Shown one piece after another: positions 45,184-52,865 of a stretch of DNA of 64,000 nt (positions are counted from its first letter, which is position 1; the number at the start of each line of letters is the position of its first letter). A program made the position numbers and the translations under genes. Below the pieces are notes generated by a model. The model made no database searches, was not told where the DNA came from, and saw nothing but the letters and a program-made list of their open reading frames with translations. This DNA is from Alistipes provencensis (GTDB taxonomy: Bacteria > Bacteroidota > Bacteroidia > Bacteroidales > Rikenellaceae). The DNA is taken from positions 1,340,397-1,404,396 of the forward strand of contig NZ_LT559262.1 in NCBI RefSeq assembly GCF_900083545.1, read 5' to 3'.

Positions 45184-45861
45184 TTATTCTTTTAATAAAT
45201 CCGGCCGCAGACGCTTCGTGCGCTCGTAGGCCTGTTCGTCCTGCCACTTTTCGATTTCGGCGAAATTCCCCGACAGCAGCACGTCGGGAACCCGCCAGCC
45301 GCGGAACTCCGCGGGCCGCGTGTAGACCGGGGGCGCCAGCAGGTTGTCCTGAAACGAGTCCGTGAGGGCCGACGCCTCGTCGCCGATGGCCCCGGGGATG
45401 ATTCTTACGACCGAGTCGGCGATGATGCAGGCCGCCAGCTCGCCGCCCGTCAGCACATAGTCGCCGATCGAGATCTCGCGCGTGACGAGGTGCTCGCGGA
45501 TGCGGTGGTCGATGCCCTTGTAGTGGCCGCAGAGGATGATGATGTTTTCGAGCGTCGATAACCGGTTGGCCTCGTGCTGGTTGTATTGATTACCGTCGGG
45601 AGAGGTGTAGATGATCTCGTCGTAGTGCCTCTCGCTCTGGAGTTTCTCGACCAGTTCGAACACCGGTTCGCACTTCATGACCATGCCCGCCTCGCCGCCG
45701 AACGGATAGTCGTCGGTGGTCTTGCGGCGGTCGTGGGCGTAGTCGTGCAGGTTGTGTACGACGATCTCCACGAGGCCCTTCTCCTGCGCCCGCTTCAGGA
45801 TGGATTCGTGGAGCGGCGAGGTCAAAAGTTCGGGGACGACCGTCAAAATGTCAATGCGCAT
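45184..45861 (-). CDS. trmD: tRNA (guanine-N1)-methyltransferase
   Basis: 225 residues, SPOUT fold. [44 protein letters not shown] (the trefoil-knot SAM site) and [20 protein letters not shown] are diagnostic. It methylates G37 of tRNAs that read C- and G-ending codons, guarding against frameshifts. Its start lies inside the end of the FkbM gene (11-bp overlap), so it is translationally coupled in the operon. Confidence 0.97.
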   Translation of the reverse strand: MRIDILTVVPELLTSPLHESILKRAQEKGLVEIVVHNLHDYAHDRRKTTDDYPFGGEAGMVMKCEPVFELVEKLQSERHYDEIIYTSPDGNQYNQHEANRLSTLENIIILCGHYKGIDHRIREHLVTREISIGDYVLTGGELAACIIADSVVRIIPGAIGDEASALTDSFQDNLLAPPVYTRPAEFRGWRVPDVLLSGNFAEIEKWQDEQAYERTKRLRPDLLKE

Positions 45862-46582
45862 ATCTGAAAATAATGTCTTTCGTGGAATTTTCCGTCAGGG
45901 GCACCTCCTGCCCGCGTTCGAGCGTGTAGCCCGTGTAGCCCAGCCCCCGGAAAAGCGCGACGATCTGCGGACGGTTCGCGCCGCCGGTCTCGATCAGCAC
46001 CGTGGGGCGGAATTTTTCGAGCAGCGGCCGCATCTCGGTCATCGCCACCACCTCGTAACCCTCGATGTCGCATTTGATGAAGTCGATGCGCTCCAGCTTG
46101 CCGAACAGTTCGCTGCCGCGGCGCATCTGGGCCGTGAACTCCACGGCGGCCTTTCCGCCGCCGTCGTTGACGAAGTTCTGCCCCGTGCCGAAGTAACCTG
46201 TCTCGCTGGCCGAGTCGTTGGCCATCGTGATCGGCTTGTTCTCGGTCCCGAGGGCATAGGGGACTATTTCGGTGTTTCCGCAGCGGCGGAGGTTGCGGCT
46301 CAGGACCTTGCGGATCGGGGCCACGGGCTCCACGGCATAGACCTTTCCCGCGGGACCCGCCAGCCGCGAGATCGTGCGGGCGTAGTAGCCGAGGTTGGCG
46401 CCGATGTCGATGGCCGTATCGCCCGCACGGACCAGTTCCGGCAGGTGGTAGACATACTCCGTGGCCGGGTCATGGCGCCCGATGCCGAGCCGCTGCCAAA
46501 GAAAGAACAAGCCGCTCACGGCCCGCAGATAGCCTTCGAGCGGCAGGGTCCGGTAGAGTATTTTGTGGATCAGGGTCTTCAT
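45851..46582 (-). CDS. FkbM-family methyltransferase
   Basis: 243 residues from ATG 46582, which overlaps the stop of the MBL gene. A much longer in-frame upstream reading is only the antisense shadow of the MBL gene's other frame. [18 protein letters not shown] is the SAM-binding motif [10 protein letters not shown] follows, and [16 protein letters not shown] matches the FkbM acidic motif. Bacterial FkbM proteins O-methylate sugars or other small acceptors; a surface-glycan target is possible next to lpxB. Overlaps trmD by 11 bp. Confidence 0.88.
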   Translation of the reverse strand: MKTLIHKILYRTLPLEGYLRAVSGLFFLWQRLGIGRHDPATEYVYHLPELVRAGDTAIDIGANLGYYARTISRLAGPAGKVYAVEPVAPIRKVLSRNLRRCGNTEIVPYALGTENKPITMANDSASETGYFGTGQNFVNDGGGKAAVEFTAQMRRGSELFGKLERIDFIKCDIEGYEVVAMTEMRPLLEKFRPTVLIETGGANRPQIVALFRGLGYTGYTLERGQEVPLTENSTKDIIFRYAH

Positions 46583-47250
46583 CAGTTCCTGTAGTTCACC
46601 TCCTCGTTCAGCACCTCGACGATGAAGGGGTTGTAGAGCATCTCGTGGCCGATCGTCGACTCGGGTCCGTGGCCGGGGTAGACGTGAACCTCCTCGCCCA
46701 GCGGAATCAGGGAGTCGAGGATCGAGCGCATGATCCACGAGTAGTCGCCGCCCGGCAGGTCGGTGCGGCCGATCGATTCGCGAAAGAGCGTGTCGCCCGT
46801 GAAGAGCGATTTCGATACGGGTTCGTACAGCGCCACATGGCCCGGGGTGTGGCCCGGGGTGCGGATTACGCGCAGCGCGGTCTCCCCGAAGCGGACCTCG
46901 GAGAGCGTGTCGAGGTCGATATCCGCCGCGGGCATTGCACCGATCTTCACCCCGAAGACCGAGCCGCTCGTCGCGGCGTTGTCCAGCAGGAATTGGTCTT
47001 TCGATGAGAGGGCGAAGGGAATATCGTAACGCTGTTTGAGGTGTTCGACGCCGAGCGTGTGGTCGAAATGACCGTGGGTGTTGACCGCCATGACGGGTTT
47101 GAGCCCATGTTCGGCGATGAAGTTGTCCAGCGCGGCGTCTTCGCGGGGATTGCTGTTCCCGGCGTCGATCACGACGCATTCGTTCGTGTCGTCCCAGACG
47201 ACGTAGGTGTTTTCCTGTATGGGATTGAATTGCAGGCAGGCTATTTTCAT
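46582..47250 (-). CDS. MBL-fold metallohydrolase (glyoxalase II-like)
   Basis: 222 residues. NTHGHFDHTLG is the metal-binding HxHxDH. TPGHTPGHVALYEP, SLFTGDTLFRESIGRTD and VYPGHGPESTIGHE supply the remaining ligands of the two-metal site. It is closest in architecture to short hydroxyacylglutathione-hydrolase-like thioesterases. The substrate is not defined and Bacteroidales usually lack glutathione. First gene of the seven-gene operon, with a TATCTTTG -7 box 33 bp upstream. Confidence 0.9.
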   Translation of the reverse strand: MKIACLQFNPIQENTYVVWDDTNECVVIDAGNSNPREDAALDNFIAEHGLKPVMAVNTHGHFDHTLGVEHLKQRYDIPFALSSKDQFLLDNAATSGSVFGVKIGAMPAADIDLDTLSEVRFGETALRVIRTPGHTPGHVALYEPVSKSLFTGDTLFRESIGRTDLPGGDYSWIMRSILDSLIPLGEEVHVYPGHGPESTIGHEMLYNPFIVEVLNEEVNYRN

Positions 47251-47282
47251 AATTTACGGCTGTTTTAGTGCAGTCTGTTTCG

Positions 47283-47290
47283 CAAAGATA
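47283..47290 (-). promoter_or_regulatory. -7 box of the MBL-FkbM-trmD-lpxB-FAH-maf-DPP11 operon
   Basis: Minus strand TATCTTTG, a full match to TAnnTTTG, giving a leader of about 25-30 nt. No clear -33 element was found at 19-21 bp. Confidence 0.55.
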
Positions 47291-47397
47291 GTGCTTTTGC
47301 CGGATTTTACCTATCTTTATGACCCGAAAGCTACCGCACGTTGCGTCGTTGCGGGATTGGAAGGATAATTGCGTGCCGGAAAGGTAAACGGAATCGT

Positions 47398-48531
47398 ATG
47401 AACGGATGGATGAAACTGGCCGCCGCGCTTTTCGCCGCGGTGTCGCTCACGGGGTGTTCGCTGCTGAAAGTGGCCGTGGCCACGGGCGACCCCCTGTCGA
47501 AAGAGGAGATGAACGTGCGGACCATGACGCGCGGCTTTTATTACGACATGGCGGGCGAGGTGGCCCGGGCGGCCGATTCGATCGTGTCGCTGTCGCCCGA
47601 CGTGAACACGCGGATGGCCGCCGTGCGGTGGAAGATACGCGCCACGCGCGCCGGGGTGAACGCCGCGATGCAGGGCATTCCCGACGTGGCTTTGGCCGAC
47701 ATGTGGATCCTGTGCCGCCGCATGAACGGGGCCTTCTCCGCGGCTCCCGATTCGCTGCTGTTCGGTCCTCAGAGCGGCATCGCCCGCGACGCCGCGCGGC
47801 GGCTCGACCGCCGGGCCGGGCGGCTGGTCCGGCAGGTGCTTCCGGCAGACCGTTACGACCTGATGGCTGCATTCGTCGACGACTATATCCGGGAAAATCC
47901 CGCTTCGGAGGGCGACGAGATCGATAATACGACCCTCGCATGGCTCGAATACCTCCGGGACAACGGCGTGGAACACGCCTATGCCACGGGGTCGATCGCC
48001 GAGGTGCTGGCCGACGTCAACGACCGCCTGAGCGGGCAGACCCAGCAGATGTCGAACAGCATCGGCTGGTCGAAGGATATTTTCGAGATGCGTTTGGAGC
48101 AGGACAGCCTGCGCCTGCAGGTCGGGGCTCAGTTGGACTCGCTCGAACGCAGTTTCAACCGCATCGTCGTCGTCGCCGAGCACCTGCCCGAGATCACGGA
48201 CAAGATGCTGGAGGAGCTGAACCGGCAGGTCACGCTGCTGATGGGGACGATGAACGCCTCGGTCGACAACGCTTTCGCCGACTTCGACCGCCAGCGCGAC
48301 GAGTTGCAGCAATATGTCTCCCGCGAGCGCGAAGCCCTTGTCGGGCAGTTGCGCGAGACGGGCGACGATCTGGTGCGGACGGTGCTCGACGCAGTGCCGG
48401 GGCTCATCGGAGAGATTCTGCTCTATCTGGTGCTGGCGCTCGTGGTGCTCATCGGCGGACCTTTCGCGCTGGGATTCTGGCTGGGCGGCGTGCGCCAGCG
48501 GGCGAAAGCGAAGAAGGCGGGAAACAACTGA
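47398..48531 (+). CDS. Predicted lipoprotein with coiled coil and C-terminal membrane span
   Basis: 377 residues from ATG 47398, giving lipobox VSLTGC (Cys20). A further-upstream start adds a basic non-signal stretch and is rejected. The body is largely helical: about 60 residues of heptad-like sequence (EMRLEQDSLRLQVGAQLDSL onward) precede one strong hydrophobic segment near the C-terminus (EILLYLVLALVVLIGGPFAL) and a short basic tail. An N-terminal lipid anchor plus a C-terminal membrane span could bridge two membranes or clamp to one. I do not recognise the family. Confidence 0.7.
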   Translation: MNGWMKLAAALFAAVSLTGCSLLKVAVATGDPLSKEEMNVRTMTRGFYYDMAGEVARAADSIVSLSPDVNTRMAAVRWKIRATRAGVNAAMQGIPDVALADMWILCRRMNGAFSAAPDSLLFGPQSGIARDAARRLDRRAGRLVRQVLPADRYDLMAAFVDDYIRENPASEGDEIDNTTLAWLEYLRDNGVEHAYATGSIAEVLADVNDRLSGQTQQMSNSIGWSKDIFEMRLEQDSLRLQVGAQLDSLERSFNRIVVVAEHLPEITDKMLEELNRQVTLLMGTMNASVDNAFADFDRQRDELQQYVSREREALVGQLRETGDDLVRTVLDAVPGLIGEILLYLVLALVVLIGGPFALGFWLGGVRQRAKAKKAGNN

Positions 48532-48537
48532 TTTTTT

Positions 48538-48723
48538 TACCTTTGGTGTCGTAACGACACTTTTAGCAGTCGGAACGTTTTGCCGCGCCGCTCGTAATTC
48601 GGGTTTGAACCCATCCGGCTTTTTCGTACCTTTGGTGTCGTAACGACATTTTTAGTAGTCGGAACGTTTTGCCGCACCGCTCGCAATTCGGGTTTGAACC
48701 CATCCGGCTTTTTCGTACCTTTG
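48538..48723 (+). repeat. 89-bp tandem repeat carrying repeated promoters
   Basis: TACCTTTG -7 boxes recur at 48538, 48627 and 48716, exactly 89 bp apart. The two full units are about 95% identical. Each contains GTGTCGTAACGACAC/T (an inverted repeat right after the -7 box), GGAACGTTTTGCCGC, a GGGTTTGAACCC element and CCATCCGGCTTTTTCG. TTTG (48604-48607 and 48693-48696) with 19-bp spacers makes the second and third copies complete promoters. The first has only the -7 box, since its upstream side is coding sequence. Confidence 0.9.
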
Positions 48724-48741
48724 TATCCCAAACTCGAATTT

Positions 48742-50160
48742 ATGGCAAGAATGGCAAGGAAAAAAGCGAATTATCCCCTTATCGAGGGGCTTGAAATAAC
48801 GACGCTCGCGGCCGAGGGCAAGGCCATGGGGCGCTGGAACGATGTGGTGGTCTTCGTGCCGATGACCGTGCCGGGCGACGTGGTCGACGTGCAGATCCGC
48901 TCCAAGCGCCGCCGCTTCATGGAGGGCTTCGTGGTCAGCTATGTCAAAAAATCGCCGCTGCGCTCGGAGCCGTTCTGCGAACATTTCGGCATCTGCGGCG
49001 GCTGCAAGTGGCAGAACCTGCCCTACGACGAGCAGTTGCGCTTCAAGACCGAGCAGGTCCGCGACCAGCTCACGCGCATCGGCAAGATCGAACTGCCCGA
49101 AATCGCACCCTGTTTGGGCTCCGTGCAGACGCAGTTCTACCGCAACAAACTCGAATTCACCTTCGCCGACCGCCGCTGGCTGACGCGCGAGGAGATCGAA
49201 TCGGCAGGCGACATCGGCGATGCCCCCGCCGTGGGATTTCATATCCCCTCGATGTTCGACAAGGTGCTGGACATCGACAAATGCTGGCTGCAGCCCGACC
49301 CGTCGAACGGCATCCGCACCGAGGCCCGGCGCTTCTGCATCGAGAACGGTTACACGTTCCACAACGCCCGTTCGCACGAAGGGCTGATGCGCAACATGAT
49401 CGTCCGCACGGCCTCGACCGGCGAGGTGATGGTGATCGTGGTCTTCAACAGCGACGACCGGCCCCGGATCACGGCTCTGCTGGACCATCTGTCGGCGACG
49501 TTCCCGGAAATTACCTCGTTATTCTATATAGTCAATACGAAGTTCAACGATTCGGTGGGCGACCTCGACCCGGTCTGCTACCGCGGCAAGGACCACATCA
49601 TCGAGGAGATGGAGGGGCTGCGCTTCAAGGTGGGACCCAAGTCGTTCTACCAGACCAACTCCGCGCAGGCCTACGAACTCTACAAGGTAGCCCGCGATTT
49701 CGCGGACCTCAAACCCGGCGACGTGCTCTACGACCTCTACACCGGCACGGGCACCATTGCCAACTTCTGCGCCGCGCGCTGCGACCGGGTGGTGGGCATC
49801 GAGTATGTCCCCGAGGCCATTGCCGACGCCGAAATCAACTCCGAACTCAACGGCATCGGCAACACGCGGTTCTACGCCGGCGACATGAAGGCGGTGCTCG
49901 ACGATGCGTTCGTCGCCGCGAACGGCCGTCCCGACGTGGTCATCCTCGACCCGCCGCGTGCGGGCGTCGACGAACCGGTGATCGGCGTCATCCTGCGCGC
50001 CGCGCCCCGACGGATCGTCTATGTGAGCTGCAACCCCGCCACGCAGGCCCGTGATCTGGCGCTGCTCGACGCCGAATACCGCGTCGAGGCCGTGCAGCCC
50101 GTCGATATGTTCCCCCACACGCACCATGTGGAAAATGTCGTGAAACTCGTGCGGCGATGA
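48742..50160 (+). CDS. 23S rRNA (uracil-5-)-methyltransferase, RlmD/RumA family
   Basis: 472 residues from ATG 48742 (MARMARKKANYPLIEG); earlier in-frame codons fall inside the promoter repeat. A TRAM-like N-terminus (LEITTLAAEGKAMGRWNDVV) is followed by CEHFGICGGCKWQ, the Fe-S cysteines of the RlmD-like branch. The SAM site is LYDLYTGTGTIANF, DPPRAGVDEPV is the motif IV loop, and YVSCNPATQARDL holds the catalytic Cys. It makes m5U in rRNA (or tRNA; specificity is not readable). It is driven by the tandem promoters and followed by the VOC gene with a 4-bp overlap. Confidence 0.93.
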   Translation: MARMARKKANYPLIEGLEITTLAAEGKAMGRWNDVVVFVPMTVPGDVVDVQIRSKRRRFMEGFVVSYVKKSPLRSEPFCEHFGICGGCKWQNLPYDEQLRFKTEQVRDQLTRIGKIELPEIAPCLGSVQTQFYRNKLEFTFADRRWLTREEIESAGDIGDAPAVGFHIPSMFDKVLDIDKCWLQPDPSNGIRTEARRFCIENGYTFHNARSHEGLMRNMIVRTASTGEVMVIVVFNSDDRPRITALLDHLSATFPEITSLFYIVNTKFNDSVGDLDPVCYRGKDHIIEEMEGLRFKVGPKSFYQTNSAQAYELYKVARDFADLKPGDVLYDLYTGTGTIANFCAARCDRVVGIEYVPEAIADAEINSELNGIGNTRFYAGDMKAVLDDAFVAANGRPDVVILDPPRAGVDEPVIGVILRAAPRRIVYVSCNPATQARDLALLDAEYRVEAVQPVDMFPHTHHVENVVKLVRR

Positions 50161-50546
50161 GACTGGACGGTTTCGGGATATTCGTCGAGGATATGCCGAC
50201 GATGATCCGCTTCTACCGCGATGTGCTGGGATTTGCGATCCGCGAGGGAGAGAACGCCACGAACGTCTATCTGGAAAAGGACGGGACGCTGTTCCTGCTC
50301 TACCGGAGGGCGGATTTCGAACGGATGACCGGCCGGCGGTTCGGTTATGCCGGAGGCGTGAACGGGCATTACGAGATCGCCCTGAGCGTCGAAAACTATG
50401 CGGCGGTCGATGCGGCTTTCCGCGAGGTCGTTTCGAAAGGCGCGGAGCCTATTATGGAGCCTACCACCGAGCCTTGGGGTCAGCGCACCTGCTATGTGGC
50501 CGATCCCGAGGGCAATCTCGTCGAAATAGGTTCGTTCAGCGAATGA
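50157..50546 (+). CDS. VOC-superfamily (glyoxalase/dioxygenase-like) protein
   Basis: 129 residues, one VOC module: MRLDGFGIFVEDMPTMIRFY RDVLGF at the start and YVADPEGNLVEIGSF at the end are the paired beta-alpha-beta signatures. A metal ligand Glu is present in NLVEIG. Function within the family (glyoxalase, antibiotic binding, dioxygenase) cannot be told. Translationally coupled to the methyltransferase gene (ATGA). Confidence 0.85.
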   Translation: MRLDGFGIFVEDMPTMIRFYRDVLGFAIREGENATNVYLEKDGTLFLLYRRADFERMTGRRFGYAGGVNGHYEIALSVENYAAVDAAFREVVSKGAEPIMEPTTEPWGQRTCYVADPEGNLVEIGSFSE

Positions 50547-50620
50547 TTCCCGACCGGGGGATGCAGTATTTTCGGTTTCCGGCGTTTTATTTGCAAAGGA
50601 CAACCCTAAAAAGGAAAATT

Positions 50621-51310
50621 ATGAAACGATTTATTTTAATGGCGGCGGTCGTGCTTCTGACCCTCCCCGCAGCAGCTCAGGTTCAGGAGGCATTCCCCAG
50701 CTACATTCAGGTCAACGGACGTGCCGAGAAGGAGATCACGCCCGACGAGTTCTACCTCCAGATCGTCATCAACGAGCGCGATTCGAAAGGCAAGATCTCG
50801 GTCGAGAGCCAGCAGCGCGACATGATCGCGGCGCTGAAGCGGCTGGGCGTCAACGTCGAAAAGCAGCTCAAGGTGGCCAACCTGTCGAGCGAGTTCTTCA
50901 AGAAGAACACCTCGGTGGCTACGGCCAAATACCAGTTGCAGTTGGGCTCGTCGGCCGAAGTGGGCAAGGTGTGGCAGGCGCTCGACGGACTGGGCATTTC
51001 GAACGTCTCGATCCTGAAGGTGTCGCATACGCAGATCGAGCAGTATAAGGCCGAGGTGCGCATCGAGGCGATGCGGAACGCCAAGCAGAACGCCTCGACG
51101 CTGGCCGAAGCCATCGGGCAGAAGATCGGCAAATGCTTCTACATCTACGATTCGAACAACGACGTGATGCCCGTTTTCTACAACAACATGGCCGTCATGC
51201 GCAGCGCCAAGGCTTTCGATGCCGCCGGGGCTGCCGCCGAGGAGGAGCCGCTCGATTTCAAGACCATCAAGTTGCAGTACGGCGTGCAGGCGAAGTTTGT
51301 CCTCGAATAG
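50621..51310 (+). CDS. SIMPL/DUF541 domain secreted protein
   Basis: 229 residues from ATG 50621, giving a clean signal peptide (MKRFILMAAVVLLTLPAAAQ). An upstream in-frame extension would read through the VOC gene and is rejected. YIQVNGRAEKEITPDEFYLQ and the VSILKVSHTQIEQYKAEVR stretch match the SIMPL (DUF541) fold. Periplasmic or outer-membrane-associated; members are linked to oxidative stress or signalling, but the biochemical role is unclear. A TTTATTTG -7-like box lies about 30 bp upstream. Confidence 0.88.
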   Translation: MKRFILMAAVVLLTLPAAAQVQEAFPSYIQVNGRAEKEITPDEFYLQIVINERDSKGKISVESQQRDMIAALKRLGVNVEKQLKVANLSSEFFKKNTSVATAKYQLQLGSSAEVGKVWQALDGLGISNVSILKVSHTQIEQYKAEVRIEAMRNAKQNASTLAEAIGQKIGKCFYIYDSNNDVMPVFYNNMAVMRSAKAFDAAGAAAEEEPLDFKTIKLQYGVQAKFVLE

Positions 51311-51618
51311 ACGGCAGGGCGAACGGGCCGTATTCGGACACCCTCCATTCATTTTTCGGCAGAGCTGTAACTGAAAAAGTTACGGCTCTGTTCGTGTATG
51401 GACGCTTCTTTCTGTATCCGCATTTTACCCTGCCGAACGACACTGGCTTTGAATACAGGGGTCGGGAAAATTTACTTGCGGAAGACACTTTTATTTTTGC
51501 CCGTTTTTTTGTATCTTGCATCGAATTAGCCGGCAGGAACAATCCGGTGTATACCTCGGGGAAAAGCGCGCCGACGCGGGATTATCAACCCGGGGACCTG
51601 AACTTAAAACCTGACTCC
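51311..51618. other. Intergenic region upstream of the GH130 gene
   Basis: 308 bp. It contains a hairpin at 51360-51390 (CAGAGCTGTAACT, loop GAAAA, AGTTACGGCTCTG; 13 bp with one wobble, short T run), which probably ends the SIMPL transcript. A GTATCTTGC -7-like box near 51514-51522 probably starts GH130. It is about 95 nt from the GH130 ATG. No other gene is evident. Confidence 0.6.
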
Positions 51619-52806
51619 ATGAAAAGATTATTCGGAATTCTGTTGACGGCCTCCGGGCTCTGCGTTCTCGTTTGCTGCAGTGCGGGCCGTGCTTTTGCTG
51701 CGGAACCCGGGGCGGATGAGAACCGGCTGCCGGAATGGGCGCTGGGCGGGTTCGTCCGGCCTGCGGGTGCCAATCCCGTTATCCTGCCCGATTCGCAGGT
51801 CAAATTTTTCTGTCCCATGCGTAAGGATTCGATCGGATGGATGGAGAGCGATACGTTCAATCCTGCCGCGACCGTCCGGGACGGAGAGATTTGCGTACTC
51901 TTCCGCGCCGAGGACAATTCGGCGACCGGTATCGGCAAGCGTACGTCGCGTATCGGGCTGGCCCGTAGTGAAGACGGTGTGACGATGCGCCTCGGACGCG
52001 ATCCGGTGCTCTTTCCTGCCGAGGACGGGATGAAGGAGTGCGACTGGCCGGGCGGTTGTGAGGATCCCCGCGTGGCCGTCACCGAGGACGGGACCTATGT
52101 GATGCTCTATACCTCGTGGAACCGCCGCATCCCGCGGCTCAGCGTGGCCACGTCGCGTGACTTGGTGACGTGGACGAAGCACGGCCCGGCATTTGCCAAG
52201 GCCTACGGCGGACGTTTCCGCGACCTGAAGAGCAAATCGGGGTCGATTGTGACGAAGCTCGACGGCGACCGGCTGGTCATCGCGCGCGTGAACGGAAAGT
52301 ATATGATGTACTGGGGCGAGCGGATGGTCAACATCGCCACATCGGACAACCTGATCGACTGGACGCCCGAACTGGATGCGAACGGGAATCTGAAAGGGGT
52401 GGTTTATCCGCGCGAGGGCTATTTCGACAGCGCCTTGACCGAGTGCGGTCCTCCGGCGCTGCTGACCGACAAGGGTATTCTGCTGCTGTACAACGGCCAG
52501 AACCGGCTCGGCGAGGGGCGTGACAAGCGCTATCCGGCGCGCACCTATTCCGCCGGACAGATCCTGTTCGACGCGAAGGAGCCCGGGACGGTGATCGGAC
52601 GCCTCGACGTGCCGTTCTTCCGCCCGGTGGACGACTTCGAGAAGAGCGGCCAGTATAAGGACGGTACGGTCTTTATCGAGGGGCTGGTCTATTTCAAGTC
52701 CCGATGGTATCTCTATTACGGTTGTGCCGATTCGCGGGTCGGGGTCGCCGTTTACGATCCGGCCGTCACGACGCCCGGGGACCCCGTTCCCGGACGTCCG
52801 GAATGA
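51619..52806 (+). CDS. GH130-family glycoside phosphorylase/hydrolase, secreted
   Basis: 395 residues from ATG 51619, where a hydrophobic leader with an LVCCSAG cysteine pair suggests a lipoprotein. The five-bladed propeller shows ESDTFNPAATVRDGEICVLF, GGCEDPRVAV (catalytic-site motif) and LTECGPPALLTDKGILLLYN. GH130 members act on beta-mannosides, mostly as phosphorylases; extracytoplasmic ones without free phosphate are hydrolases. It converges with the GH115 gene and is probably an auxiliary enzyme of that polysaccharide locus, though mannoside and glucuronide cleavage are different activities. Confidence 0.88.
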   Translation: MKRLFGILLTASGLCVLVCCSAGRAFAAEPGADENRLPEWALGGFVRPAGANPVILPDSQVKFFCPMRKDSIGWMESDTFNPAATVRDGEICVLFRAEDNSATGIGKRTSRIGLARSEDGVTMRLGRDPVLFPAEDGMKECDWPGGCEDPRVAVTEDGTYVMLYTSWNRRIPRLSVATSRDLVTWTKHGPAFAKAYGGRFRDLKSKSGSIVTKLDGDRLVIARVNGKYMMYWGERMVNIATSDNLIDWTPELDANGNLKGVVYPREGYFDSALTECGPPALLTDKGILLLYNGQNRLGEGRDKRYPARTYSAGQILFDAKEPGTVIGRLDVPFFRPVDDFEKSGQYKDGTVFIEGLVYFKSRWYLYYGCADSRVGVAVYDPAVTTPGDPVPGRPE

Positions 52807-52825
52807 GCGTTTCCGGCCGTCTTAT

Positions 52826-52865
52826 AAAAAAGGAACGATCCGAAAACTCGGATCGTTCCTTTTTT
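52826..52865. terminator. Bidirectional terminator between GH130 and GH115
   Basis: A perfect 18-bp stem, AAAAAAGGAACGATCCGA and TCGGATCGTTCCTTTTTT, with loop AAAC. T runs on both strands make it bidirectional. It lies 19 bp after the GH130 stop and abuts the GH115 stop. Confidence 0.93.

Noticed and set aside
45851..47179. A 442-residue reading of the FkbM gene
   Set aside because: The first 199 codons overlap the MBL hydrolase gene in another frame and are Arg-rich noise; the conserved protein starts at 46582.
48538..48723. Regular repeats considered as a CRISPR array
   Set aside because: There are only two full 89-bp units with no variable spacers, and they carry promoter elements; no cas genes are nearby.
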